Shown here in pieces: positions 6,676-16,454 of a stretch of 21,966 bases of DNA. The notes under the pieces were generated by a model. It saw nothing but the letters and a program-made list of their open reading frames with translations, was not told the origin of the DNA and ran no database searches. This stretch comes from an uncultured Actinomycetes bacterium (GTDB lineage: Bacteria; Actinomycetota; Thermoleophilia; Solirubrobacterales; Solirubrobacteraceae). The DNA is taken from positions 1-21,966 of the forward strand of contig CALAQT010000152.1 of NCBI GenBank assembly GCA_937888775.1, given 5' to 3'. Position numbers and translations under genes: made by a program. Every line of letters begins with the position of its first letter. Position 1 is the stretch's first letter.

Positions 6676-8250
6676 GTGGCCGGCGGCGTTTGTCGTTTTG
6701 GGGTGCTTGGTCCGCTTGTGCTCGAGCGGGATGGACGAGCCGTGCCGCTGCCGAGCGGCCGTCAGCGCTCATTGCTTGCGTTGTTGTTGCTGGGTGGGGG
6801 TGTGCCGCTCTCGCGTGACCGGCTGATCGATGAGCTATGGGAGGAGCGTCTGCCCGCGAGCGCGGTGTCGGCATTGCATGTGCATCTCTCGAAGCTGCGG
6901 GGGCTGCTCGTGCTGGAGGCGGCCGGGTATGCGCTCAGGCCGGGGGGCTTTGAGGTTGATGTGTGGCGTTTCGATGCGCTGGTGGAGCAGGCGAGGGCGG
7001 ATGGCGGGCAGGCAGGGCCGCTGCTGGGTGAGGCGCTGGGGTTGTTTCGCGGCGACCCGTTGTGCGATGTGGCGTCCGAGGGGAGCGTCGCGCAGTGGCG
7101 CCGGGCACTCGAGGAGAAGCGTTTGCAGGCGATCTTGTTACGGCTGGATGCGAATCTCGCGGCCGGCGCGGCGGGAGAGCTGGTGGCGGAGCTGGAGCGG
7201 CTTGCCGGTGAGCATCCGTTTGAGGAGCGTTTGTGGGGTCAGCTGATGCTGGCTCTGTATCGCTCGGGTCGCCAGGCCGATGCGCTTGAGGTCTATCAGC
7301 GGGCGCGTCGTTTGTTTGCCGGGGAGCTGGGTTTGGAGCCGGGCGAACTTCTTATGCGACTGCAGCAGCGGATCCTTGAGCGCGACCCGACGCTCCTCCC
7401 CCAAGCGCAGGCGTCTGCTGTGGCGGCGCGCGCGGCGTCAAACCTGCCCCGGCCGCTGACGAGGCTAGTCGGGCGCGAGCGGGAGGTGGCGGCGCTGGCG
7501 GCGTTCCTCAATTACAGACCAAGCGCGAAGGCCTGGAACCGGCGGCTCGCGGCACGCGCCGCCGAGATCGGCGACCAGCAGGCGCTCGTGATGGCGACCG
7601 GCAACCTCTTCGGGCAGGCACTCAACGCGCGCGACCGTGACGAGATGAGACGGCTCAGGCCGGAGCTGCTCGCACTGATCACGCCCGAGACCAGCATCAA
7701 GGCCCTCGGATGGATTCACTACTTCCTCGCACTTGACGCGTACGTGGACGGGCAGCTGGAGTCGGCCTGCGAGCATGCGTCACTGAGCGCCGAGAAGGCC
7801 GAGGCGATCGGACACGAGTTCATGCTCGCGAGCGCGTCCCGCACGCGGCTGCTCACCCAATCCGCTCGCGACGGCGTGATCGCGCACGCGGCGCTGGCGG
7901 AGGCGCTGGAGCTCATGCGCCGGCCCAGCGTCCAGCCGCTCGCCGCCTTCGCGTTGTGGCTCGTCGCCCGCTACGCCGCGGGCGTCGCCCCCGAGGCGGC
8001 CGGCCGGTGGCTTGCGCACGCCGAGCGGATCCTCGCTGAGCTCGATTCCGAGCTCTGGCCAGAGAGCGTTCTGCGCGACGAGACAATGGCGGTCCTCGGG
8101 ATCAACGATCTCGGCCCTCTGCTCGATAGCACCCCACCGCTCGACCACGCCGCGGCGCTCGCTGACGCGGCCGCCTGGCTGGCCGAGCGAGACCCCGCCG
8201 AGGAAGTCCCGCGCGAGATGGCGCAGCACTTCAGTTCCGCCGCGAGCTGA
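6676..8250 (+). CDS. SARP/BTAD-family regulator lacking its NB-ARC ATPase domain
   Basis: The 524-residue protein starts with an OmpR-type winged helix (residues ~5-95, including SALHVHLSKLRGLL). A bacterial transcriptional activation domain follows at ~96-245, ending YQRARRLFAGELGLEPG. This is the SARP pattern. Next comes the family linker LVGREREVAALAAFL, normally followed by a P-loop NTPase of several hundred residues. Here the frame jumps at about residue 278/279 (base ~7512) straight into helical TPR-like sequence beginning NYRPSAKAWNRRLAARAAE. No GxxxxGK[S/T] Walker A motif exists anywhere in the protein. The join is in frame, so a DNA-binding domain is fused to a sensor tail without the ATP switch. 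Near the stop, another frame continues plausibly (DAWLYGELAAATLAAS), hinting at a C-terminal frameshift at ~8240. It is probably a regulator, but its activity is uncertain. Start is GTG. Confidence 0.75.
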   Translation: MAGGVCRFGVLGPLVLERDGRAVPLPSGRQRSLLALLLLGGGVPLSRDRLIDELWEERLPASAVSALHVHLSKLRGLLVLEAAGYALRPGGFEVDVWRFDALVEQARADGGQAGPLLGEALGLFRGDPLCDVASEGSVAQWRRALEEKRLQAILLRLDANLAAGAAGELVAELERLAGEHPFEERLWGQLMLALYRSGRQADALEVYQRARRLFAGELGLEPGELLMRLQQRILERDPTLLPQAQASAVAARAASNLPRPLTRLVGREREVAALAAFLNYRPSAKAWNRRLAARAAEIGDQQALVMATGNLFGQALNARDRDEMRRLRPELLALITPETSIKALGWIHYFLALDAYVDGQLESACEHASLSAEKAEAIGHEFMLASASRTRLLTQSARDGVIAHAALAEALELMRRPSVQPLAAFALWLVARYAAGVAPEAAGRWLAHAERILAELDSELWPESVLRDETMAVLGINDLGPLLDSTPPLDHAAALADAAAWLAERDPAEEVPREMAQHFSSAAS

Positions 8251-8369
8251 CGCCTGGCTCTACGGCGAGCTGGCCGCCGCCACGCTGGCGGCTAGCGTCG
8301 AGCGCCGGCTTCCGGGGTTGCGGCCAAGAGTCCCGAGCCCGAGGGCACCGTGTTGGCAGGCAACCAGGA

Positions 8370-9449
8370 CTACTCCGCCACGCCGGCCGCTAGCAGCCGC
8401 GGGGAGTCGGGAGCCACATCACACGCGTTGATCACTGCCTCGCGCGGGGGGAGGGCATTCTTTCTGGCAACTTCCGCGAAGAACCGCGCGCTGCGCTTCG
8501 GGAGACGGCGCTGCGTGCCGAAGTCAACGTAGACGAGACCAAAGCGCTGCTGGTAGCCCCATGCCCATTCGAAATTGTCCATCAGCGACCAGACAAAGTA
8601 GCCGGCGAGCTTGACTCCGTCCCGGATCGCGCGCCAAGCGGCGTCGAAGTGGGGGTGCAGGTACTCGACACGCTCGAAGTCGTTGACCTCGCCGTCCGGG
8701 TTGATGTAGTCGCCGGCGGCACACTCGTTCTCGGTGATGTACAGGGTGAGTGCTGGTGCCTCGGCCGCAAGGGCCTTGAGTTGATCGTAGAGGCCGTCGG
8801 GCTCGATCAGCCAGTCCATGGGCGTGCGCGACACTCCGGCTGGGATGTAGGTAGCGATCCCTGGATGGCCCGCCAGCGGCATTTCGTCGCTGCGCAACTG
8901 CGCCCAGTCCGCGAGCCTGACGTAGGTCGGGCGATAGTAGTTGACGCCCAGGAAGTCAATCGGCGCGCTGATCAGCTCCATGTCCCCGGGTGCCACAAGC
9001 GCGTCGGGGGGCAGCAATTCGGGTCGAGCCAGTGCCGGATAGGAGCCGTGGAGAACCGGATCGAGGAAGATCCGGTTCAGCTCGGCGTCGGCGACCGCGG
9101 CCGCGCTCCGAGCCTCCTCGTCGGCGGCCCGGACCGGATCCAGGTCGACCGGCGTGCCCGCCGGAAGCGCGGCCCGCAAGGCCTGCAACGCCAGGCCGTG
9201 CGCGAGCAGCAGATGATGCGTGGCTGCCGCGGCGAGCGTGTCGTCGGCGTGTCCGGGCGCGTGGGTGCCCAGGCGGTAGCCTTGATCGGCCACGACCTGT
9301 GGCTCTGAGACGGTGGTCCACAGCGCGATCGCGTCGCCGAGCTCCGTGGCGACGATCGCCGCGAACTCGGCAAAGCGCAGGGCGGTGTCTCGGTTGGCCC
9401 AGCCACCGTCGTCCTCGAGCGCCTGTGGCAGATCCCAGTGATAGATGCG
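8370..9449 (-). pseudogene. GH1 beta-glucosidase, 5'-truncated
   Basis: The minus strand encodes about 360 residues of a family 1 glycoside hydrolase, from IYHWDLPQALEDDGGWANRD to the C-terminus (VWSLMDNFEWAWGY, then RFGLVYVDF). The first ~110 residues of the (beta/alpha)8 barrel are absent. Upstream of the first recognisable codon (~9446) the frame meets a TGA at 9468-9470, and the opposite strand is already LacI-type coding sequence. The acid/base region reads TTVSEPQ where the family has T-x-N-E-P, so the conserved Asn is Ser. The nucleophile region reads ITENE instead of ITENG, with the catalytic Glu kept. The only downstream candidate start, GTG at 9293, begins after the acid/base Glu. 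A working enzyme is therefore very unlikely. It probably once hydrolysed beta-glucosides under control of the divergent LacI-type gene. Confidence 0.85.
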
Positions 9450-10197
9450 GGTCGTCCTCTGCCCGACTCACCACGAGCACGACCGCGAGGTGTCGCTGCT
9501 CGACCGCCTGATGCACGGCACGACCGATGGCGGCCTGCTGATCCTGCCGGAGGAGTCGAGCGACGAGCTCGAAGCGCTGCACGACCACGGCTACCGGTTC
9601 GTGATCATCGACCCGCTGAAACGGGTCGATGAGCGCGTCCCGGCGGTCTCGGCGGCTCACTCATCCGGAGCGAGCGAGGCGACCGAGCACCTACTCTCGC
9701 TCGGTCACCGGCGGATCGCGGCGATCACCGGGCCAAGAGGGTGGATCGCCACCGAGGACCGACTACGTGGATACCACGCATCGCTCGCGGCCGCCGGCGT
9801 CATGCCCGATCCCGAGTTGGTGATCGAGTCCGACTTCCACGCAACCGGCGGCGTGAGCGCAGCGCTGGAACTGCTCGAGCGGCCGAGTCCCCCGACCGCG
9901 ATCTTCGCGTTCAACGACATGCTGGCGATCGGCGCGCTGCAGGCGGCGCGGGCCCGCGGCCTGCGGGTGCCCGAGGAGCTCTCGATCGTCGGGTTCGACG
10001 ACACCGCGGAGGCATCGCTCGTCACCCCGCCACTCACGACTGTCCGCCAACCTCTGGCCGAGATGGGAAGAATGGCCGTGAACCTGCTGATCCGCCTGCT
10101 CGAGGAGCAGCGATTCGAAGCGCTCCATGTCGAACTGGCGACCAAGCTCACGCTACGCGAGTCGACGGCTGCACCGGTGCGGGCTCCCATCGGCTGA
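9445..10197 (+). pseudogene. LacI-family regulator lacking its DNA-binding domain
   Basis: The 250-residue frame is the periplasmic-binding-like effector domain of a LacI/GalR regulator, with HRRIAAITGPRGW, AIFAFNDMLAIGALQAARARG and LSIVGFDDTAEASLVTPPLT in the expected order. It starts in mid-domain at RVVLCPTHHEHD, where a full protein would already have ~90 residues: the N-terminal helix-turn-helix, the hinge helix and the first core strand. The ATG at 9445 is likely accidental, with no Shine-Dalgarno site. The breakpoint coincides with that of the divergent GH1 gene, so one deletion seems to have removed both 5' ends and the promoters between them. A regulator without a DNA-binding domain could at most bind sugar. 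I treat it as a pseudogene. Confidence 0.82.
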
Positions 10198-10232
10198 CCT
10201 GACCGTCCGCGGTGCGCCGTACATTGGCTCAC

Positions 10233-10595
10233 GTGACCGCGTTCGAGTTCTCGGAGCGCTTGTACCGCGTCACTTACGACGAGGCCAGGCTGCTGGCCGA
10301 GAAGCTCCGAAACTACGCAAAGGGAACCTTCCCCAGCGACATCGCGCTGGCGTCCCAGCTCAGCGGTAACCCCAACTGGACCGATGGGGCGCTGGCCGTG
10401 GCCGACTGCATCGAGGACGTGCTGGTCGACCGATTCACCGGGCCGGTGCCGCTCGAGGGCAAGGCGGCCGAGGCAACGTTCTGGACCCTGCGGCTGATGC
10501 AGGGGCTCGGTGGATCGACCCACCCGAGTGACATGGCGGCCCTCCGCGATGCGCTCGCAACGCGGTTCGCCGCGAGGGCCTCGACCTCAAGCTAA
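10233..10595 (+). CDS. Small hypothetical protein
   Basis: This encodes 120 soluble residues beginning with the segment TAFEFSERLYRVTYDEARLLAEKLRNYAK, which is charged and helical. It continues with IALASQLSGNPNWTDGALAVADCIEDVL and ends in an Ala/Ser-rich tail. No signal peptide or membrane helix is visible and I do not recognise a family. The GTG at 10233 is preferred: TACATT (10220-10225) lies 7 bases upstream, the right distance for a leaderless -10, and no Shine-Dalgarno site is visible. An alternative GTG at 10212 adds 7 residues. The gene begins 35 bases after the LacI fragment but probably has its own promoter. Amino-acid composition and codon-position GC look like real coding sequence. 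Confidence 0.6.
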   Translation: MTAFEFSERLYRVTYDEARLLAEKLRNYAKGTFPSDIALASQLSGNPNWTDGALAVADCIEDVLVDRFTGPVPLEGKAAEATFWTLRLMQGLGGSTHPSDMAALRDALATRFAARASTSS

Positions 10596-10714
10596 AGCCA
10601 GGCGGCAGCCCGCGCTAGCCGAGGTCGGCGTCCGTCTCGCCCCAGCGGATCACCGCGCTCCCATGAACGCACTTGTCATCGACCGCACGGTCGGCGACCA
10701 TCAGCTTCTACCTC

Positions 10715-10960
10715 GGCGATGAACCACGAGGAGGTGAGCGCCGCCGCTGCGAGCGCGCTGTCGATGACGGTCGCGCGCGCTTCGGTGCGCGAGACGGGGT
10801 TGCCGAGCCGCTCGCCGGTGTCGCGCTTGCCGGCAGCGAGACCGAACATCGCGGCCACGGTCAGGGCCAGCCAGCGATGCCTAGCGCCGAATGCCGGGGA
10901 TGGGAGTGTGAGCTCAACGTGAGCGCACTCTGGACAAGTGCGGCGACGGGGTCGCCCGCA
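10715..10960 (-). pseudogene. Cation-transporter relic with frameshift
   Basis: Two minus-strand frames join into one plausible piece of a cation-efflux-type membrane protein. The first reads DPVAALVQSALTLSSHSH then PRHSALGIAG (about 10960-10870). The other reads LALTVAAMFGLAAGKRDTG then NPVSRTEARATVIDSALAAA (about 10875-10715). Relatives known from this family carry a GKRRTGRALGNPVLRTE-like loop between two helices, which matches the second part. Neither frame is complete, and a frameshift near 10870 is needed to join them. It sits just downstream of the intact CDF gene and in the same direction, so it may be a decayed second transporter. The assignment rests on pattern memory only. Confidence 0.4.
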
Positions 10961-11000
10961 AGCTCCAACGGCCCGTCGGCGGTCGCGCGCAGCTCGATGA

Positions 11001-11738
11001 CTAACGGTGATGGTCGTGACCGCGGACTGTGGCCCACGACTGCCAGCTGATGCGCAGGATGACGAGCGTGATGGCCAGGCCGATAAGCGGGTCGGCGATG
11101 GGGGCGCCGACGGCGACAACGACCGCCGAGGCGATGACCGCCAGCGAGACGTAGGCGTCCGCGCGAGCGTGGTTGCCGTCGGCGATGAGCGCGGGGCTGT
11201 GGAGGCGATGTCCGGCGCGCCTGCGGACCTTGGCGGCGATGAAGTTGCCCAGGTACCCGATAACGCCGGCGAGCGCGAGCACCCACAGGTGGGTGGGTGG
11301 ACTCTGGTGGATGAGGCGGAGAACCGCCTCGACCCCCGCCACGCACGCGCTGATGAAGATGGCCGCAACGACGAACAGTCCCGCCTTGCGCTCGGCTCTC
11401 TGCGAACGCATCAGGAAGGCGATTCCCAAGGGAACTGCGGTGAGCGCGTCCCCGAAGTTGTGGATGAGGTCGGCCAGCAGTGCGACCGAACCCGACAGTA
11501 CGAAGATGAGCGTCTGAGCGACGGCGGCGAGGCCGAGCACTCCGAGGGAGATGAGCACGGCGCGCACGCCCTCGCGCGAGCGCTTGATGGAGTCATGAAC
11601 AAGGCCGTGGGAGTGGCCATGGTCGTCATGGCCGGGGGAATGCTCTTGACGGCTGTGCGCGTGGTCGTCTTGGGCATGGTCATGTCCAAGATGCACATGC
11701 TGGTGCTCGTCGACGTGAGCGTGCTGCGGCGCACCCAC
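11001..11738 (-). CDS. His-rich CDF-family metal(II) exporter without C-terminal domain
   Basis: The 245-residue protein begins with a loop of about 50 residues holding 15 histidines (for example GHDHAQDDHAH and GHDDHGHSH), a likely cytosolic metal-collecting segment. About six transmembrane helices follow. The two CDF transport-site motifs are intact: HNFGD in TM2 and HARAD in TM5, both H-x-x-x-D, typical of Zn/Co/Ni-type CDF proteins. The sequence ends soon after TM6 (WATVRGHDHHR), so the usual ~80-residue cytoplasmic dimerisation domain is missing; such short CDFs are known. The start is a GTG at 11738 with AGGAGG about 6 bases upstream, one base after the stop of the ArsR gene. The pair is therefore a tight operon: the sensor should derepress this exporter when metal rises. 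Metal identity (Ni, Co or Zn) is inferred, not shown. Confidence 0.85.
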   Translation of the reverse strand: MGAPQHAHVDEHQHVHLGHDHAQDDHAHSRQEHSPGHDDHGHSHGLVHDSIKRSREGVRAVLISLGVLGLAAVAQTLIFVLSGSVALLADLIHNFGDALTAVPLGIAFLMRSQRAERKAGLFVVAAIFISACVAGVEAVLRLIHQSPPTHLWVLALAGVIGYLGNFIAAKVRRRAGHRLHSPALIADGNHARADAYVSLAVIASAVVVAVGAPIADPLIGLAITLVILRISWQSWATVRGHDHHR

Positions 11739-11739
11739 C

Positions 11740-12108
11740 TCACGCCTCCTGAAGCTCGACGCTGCGGACCGACCTGCTGCGACCTTGGCGCAGATGCTCG
11801 ACGTGGGAGATGGCCTGTTCGAGCAACTCTCCCACGTGGTCGTCATGCAGGTCATAGACAACCTGGCGCCCGTCACGGCGGCCTACGACAAGGCCCAGAT
11901 GACGAAGCACGCGTAGTTGGTGAGATACCGCTGAGGGCTCCATGCCGACGGCTGACGCCAGCTCGTTCACCGGGCAAGGTCCGGTGTGGAGCCTGCCGAG
12001 AATAAGCAGCCGACTCGGCGTGGCGAGGGCTTGCATCGTCTCAGCGACTGCGTGGGCGAACTCGGCGTCGAGCTCGGAAGGTTCGTGGTGGTTCCCGCCA
12101 TGAGCCAT
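11740..12108 (-). CDS. NmtR-like ArsR/SmtB-family metal sensor
   Basis: The 122-residue repressor has a winged helix with recognition segment EPSAVSHQLRVLRHLGLVV. Its C-terminal helix carries D89-x-H91-x10-H102-x2-H105, the alpha-5 metal site of SmtB/CzrA/NmtR sensors. From memory, the core is very close to Mycobacterium NmtR (ATPSRL, MEQSAVSHQLRVLR, LGLVVG), with the four ligands offset by two residues. NmtR also uses its N-terminal amine and His3 to bind Ni(II). Here the protein begins MAHGG, so after Met removal Ala2-His3 could do the same. That supports ATG 12108 over the longer frame to 12156. The extra NmtR C-terminal His ligands are not present. TATTCT 7 bases upstream of the ATG and the lack of a Shine-Dalgarno site suggest a leaderless mRNA. 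It should repress itself and the CDF exporter. Family is sure; Ni/Co over Zn is likely, not proven. Confidence 0.87.
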   Translation of the reverse strand: MAHGGNHHEPSELDAEFAHAVAETMQALATPSRLLILGRLHTGPCPVNELASAVGMEPSAVSHQLRVLRHLGLVVGRRDGRQVVYDLHDDHVGELLEQAISHVEHLRQGRSRSVRSVELQEA

Positions 12109-12115
12109 GTACGTC

Positions 12116-12138
12116 AGAATAGCTGAACGGGCTTTCAG
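12116..12138 (-). promoter_or_regulatory. Putative -10 and operator of the metal-sensor operon
   Basis: On the minus strand an inverted repeat CTGAA-N6-TTCAG (12138-12123) lies immediately upstream of a -10-like TATTCT (12121-12116), which is 7 bases before the ATG. The position within the promoter spacer is typical for ArsR-family operators. No good -35 is visible, and the arms are only 5 bp. Confidence 0.4.
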
Positions 12139-12360
12139 GCGTTGGTCTTTGGGCAAACGTCGGCGCTGCGGCGTGGTCGCGGTTGCCGAGGGCGACGTGC
12201 CACGGAAGAATGTCGCGGCATTAGCCTCAAAATGAGGTCAGATCGTGCCCGCCGCACCTGCGGCGCGTTTCGTGGTATGCGGGGCCGGTGGTTTTGCGCA
12301 TTCGAACCGCGGCTTCGTACGGGTGCGTGCGGTGGATCGAGACGCCAAAGTGGGATCACG

Positions 12361-14016
12361 ATGAGCTCACGTGGGTCCACGCTGCACGCAAGGGTTTTGC
12401 GCGCACGCGAGTTGCTCAGTTTGAGTCCCGGGCGTGTGCGTCATGGCGTTGTGTGGGTGGGTGTCGTGGTCGCCGCGCTCGTGGCGGTGCTGGTTTCGGT
12501 GCTGGTGCTCGATACCGGCGGGCATCAGGCAGCTGTGCGGAACTCGCAGCCGCCGGCTTCGCCAGAGGCGGCCGGCCAGTCGGGCCAGTCCACGCTGCCG
12601 CTGGCCGAGCTGAGGATCCCGGCGCAGGGCGCGACGATCAGCGTCCCGCGCTCGTTCCTGGGGATCTCGACTGAGTACTGGACGATCCCGGTCTGGGCGA
12701 ACCATCTCTCGCTGCTGGGGCAGGTGCTGTCCTCGCTCGCCCCGGACGGTCCGATCGTGCTCCGAATCGGCGGGTCCTCGGCCGATCAAGCGCGCTGGGC
12801 TCCCGCACAGGAGCTGCCAGAGTGGGTGTTTGAGATAACGCCGTCGTGGCTGAGACAGGTCCGCCAGATCGTCAATCGCTTCGGGGTGCGAGTGATTCTC
12901 GATCTGAACCTGGTCACGGCAACGCCTCAGATCGCGGTCCGGTGGGCGCGCGCGGCCGAGGCGGCGCTACCCACGGAAAGCATCGTCGGGTTCGAGATCG
13001 GCAACGAACCGGATATATACAGTCCGGCCTCGTGGCGGAAGACCACCGGCGGCGGCAAAGGCTCCACCACCCTCCCCAAGCGGTTGACCGCGAGCAGCTA
13101 CGCCAAATCGTTCCGCGCCTACGCTAAAGCGCTGGCTCGTGTCGACCGTGGGGTTCCGCTGTTCGGCCCAGCGCTCTCGGAACCCGCCACCAATCTCAAC
13201 TGGATCTCCCAGCTGCTCGCGGGCGCGCATCCGGGGCTGCGCGCGATCACCATCCACCGATATCCGCTGTCGGCCTGCTCGCACCAAGGATCAAAGACGT
13301 TCCCCACCATCGCGCGGGTACTGAGCGAGAGCGCCACCGCCGGGATGGCGAGAACCGCCAAGGGTGCCGTCCGGAGCGCCAGGCGAGCGGGCCTGCCGGT
13401 GCGCCTGACCGAGATCAATTCCGTCACCTGCGGCGGCCGGAAGGGCGTCAGCAACACGTTCGCGACCGCACTATGGGCGCCTGATGCGCTATTCGAACTG
13501 CTCAAAGCCGGCGTGAGCTCGGCCGCCGTCCACGTCCGCGCCGACGCGATCAACATGGCCTTCTCACTCAGCAGCCATGGACTCGTCGCCTACCCACTCC
13601 TCTACGGGCTCGCGCTGTTCTCAAGGACACTGGGGCCAAATCCGCAGCTGCTGCCGCTACGGCTGAAGGCTCAACCGTCGCTACGGCTCAAAGCATGGGC
13701 GGTGCGGGTGAGCGGCAACACCCTGCATGTCCTGCTGATCGACAAGAGCACACACCCAGCCCGTGTGTCCCTCCAGATCTCGGCCACCGGTCCGGTGACA
13801 GTCCAAAACCTGCTCGCCCGCTCGGCGCGCTCAACCTCAGGCGTGACCCTCGACGGGCAGCAGCTTGGCGCGCAAGGCCGCTGGGAAGGAACCCCCACCA
13901 CCGAGACGATCAACCCGGGCACCGGCGGCTACCAGGTGACCGTCCGCGGGATTAGCGCAACCCTCGTGACCGCGACCCTCCCCGCGGGCGCACTCGCAGC
14001 CAAGCACCTTCGCTGA
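12361..14016 (+). CDS. Membrane-anchored GH79-family glycoside hydrolase
   Basis: The 551-residue protein has a short cytosolic N-terminus, one transmembrane helix or uncleaved signal at about 30-50 (VVWVGVVVAALVAVLVSVLVL), a Pro/Ser/Gln linker, then an extracytoplasmic enzyme. The catalytic (beta/alpha)8 part contains FLGISTEYW at ~99-107, the acid/base motif GNEPD with Glu216, and the probable nucleophile LTEINS with Glu351. A C-terminal beta domain follows (LKAWAVRVSGNTLHVLLIDKS), ending in a Gly/Thr-rich strand. This is the layout of GH79 beta-glucuronidase/heparanase-like enzymes, which release uronic acids or methylglucuronic acid from glycans or glycoproteins; the true substrate is unknown. 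The start ATG 12361 was chosen because upstream in-frame sequence is Arg-rich and unlike a protein; the Shine-Dalgarno site is weak. The gene is divergent from the metal-sensor operon and 122 bases ahead of the P1B ATPase start. Confidence 0.82.
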   Translation: MSSRGSTLHARVLRARELLSLSPGRVRHGVVWVGVVVAALVAVLVSVLVLDTGGHQAAVRNSQPPASPEAAGQSGQSTLPLAELRIPAQGATISVPRSFLGISTEYWTIPVWANHLSLLGQVLSSLAPDGPIVLRIGGSSADQARWAPAQELPEWVFEITPSWLRQVRQIVNRFGVRVILDLNLVTATPQIAVRWARAAEAALPTESIVGFEIGNEPDIYSPASWRKTTGGGKGSTTLPKRLTASSYAKSFRAYAKALARVDRGVPLFGPALSEPATNLNWISQLLAGAHPGLRAITIHRYPLSACSHQGSKTFPTIARVLSESATAGMARTAKGAVRSARRAGLPVRLTEINSVTCGGRKGVSNTFATALWAPDALFELLKAGVSSAAVHVRADAINMAFSLSSHGLVAYPLLYGLALFSRTLGPNPQLLPLRLKAQPSLRLKAWAVRVSGNTLHVLLIDKSTHPARVSLQISATGPVTVQNLLARSARSTSGVTLDGQQLGAQGRWEGTPTTETINPGTGGYQVTVRGISATLVTATLPAGALAAKHLR

Positions 14017-14055
14017 CCTCCCACAAGCGGACCGCAATTCTGTGCGAAACGGTGG

Positions 14056-14072
14056 TCGCGGATAATCCGCGA
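14056..14072. promoter_or_regulatory. Perfect 17-bp palindrome upstream of the P1B ATPase
   Basis: TCGCGGAT-A-ATCCGCGA has two perfect 8-bp arms around a single base. It lies 40 bases after the GH79 stop and 66 bases before the preferred ATPase start. The short loop makes it a poor terminator but a good candidate operator for a dimeric regulator. Confidence 0.5.
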
Positions 14073-14138
14073 GCACACCCAGCGCAAGAGCGGGCGCCTA
14101 CGGATGCGCGTGGCAGACCGAATCGCGAAGCTCGAGCG

Positions 14139-16091
<1,953 letters not shown>

Positions 16092-16136
16092 AGCAACTCG
16101 ATCAACCCGAAAATGACCCAATGAAAGAGGCGCACG

Positions 16137-16335
16137 ATGAGGACCCTTCGCCAAGCCGCGGATGACTTTCTCTCCCAGCACCGGATTGCCGTAGCTGGGG
16201 TGTCGCGTGATTCCAAGCAGCCAGCCAACCTGATCTATCGTCGGCTTCGCGATACCCATCAACCCCAACGCCGAGGAGGTGGAGGGTGACCGCTGCTATG
16301 AGTCGGTGGGCGCGATCCCCGACGGCGAAGGCTGA
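16137..16335 (+). pseudogene. CoA-binding (YccU-like) protein fragment, frameshifted
   Basis: The ATG at 16137, preceded by AAAGAGG, opens MRTLRQAADDFLSQ followed by IAVAGVSRDSKQPANLIY, the N-terminal Rossmann strand and loop of small CoA-binding domain proteins. After RRLRDT the family match continues in another frame: INPNAEEVEGDRCYESVGAI, ending at a TGA at 16333-16335. One frameshift near 16240, with a few residues missing, plus an early stop leave only about half of the usual ~140 residues. It follows the P1B ATPase by 45 bases and was probably the next gene of that operon. It is clearly broken unless the sequence contains errors. Confidence 0.75.
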
Positions 16336-16454
16336 CAGGGCAGCCTTGGCTCCGGGATACAGCACGCGGGCGGCAGGAGTTGATCGCAGGCCGTGACGCC
16401 CCCGGTCGAATAGGACGACGCCTGTGCGGCGCTCGAGCGACTGCAGTCGTTTGG

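Noticed and set aside
8956..9660. Frames on both strands across the GH1/LacI junction
   Set aside because: They run through the breakpoint in non-homologous frames and show no family sequence.
11001..12005. 332-residue plus-strand frame opposite the CDF and sensor genes
   Set aside because: Asp/Glu/Gly/Arg-rich mirror of a clear minus-strand operon.
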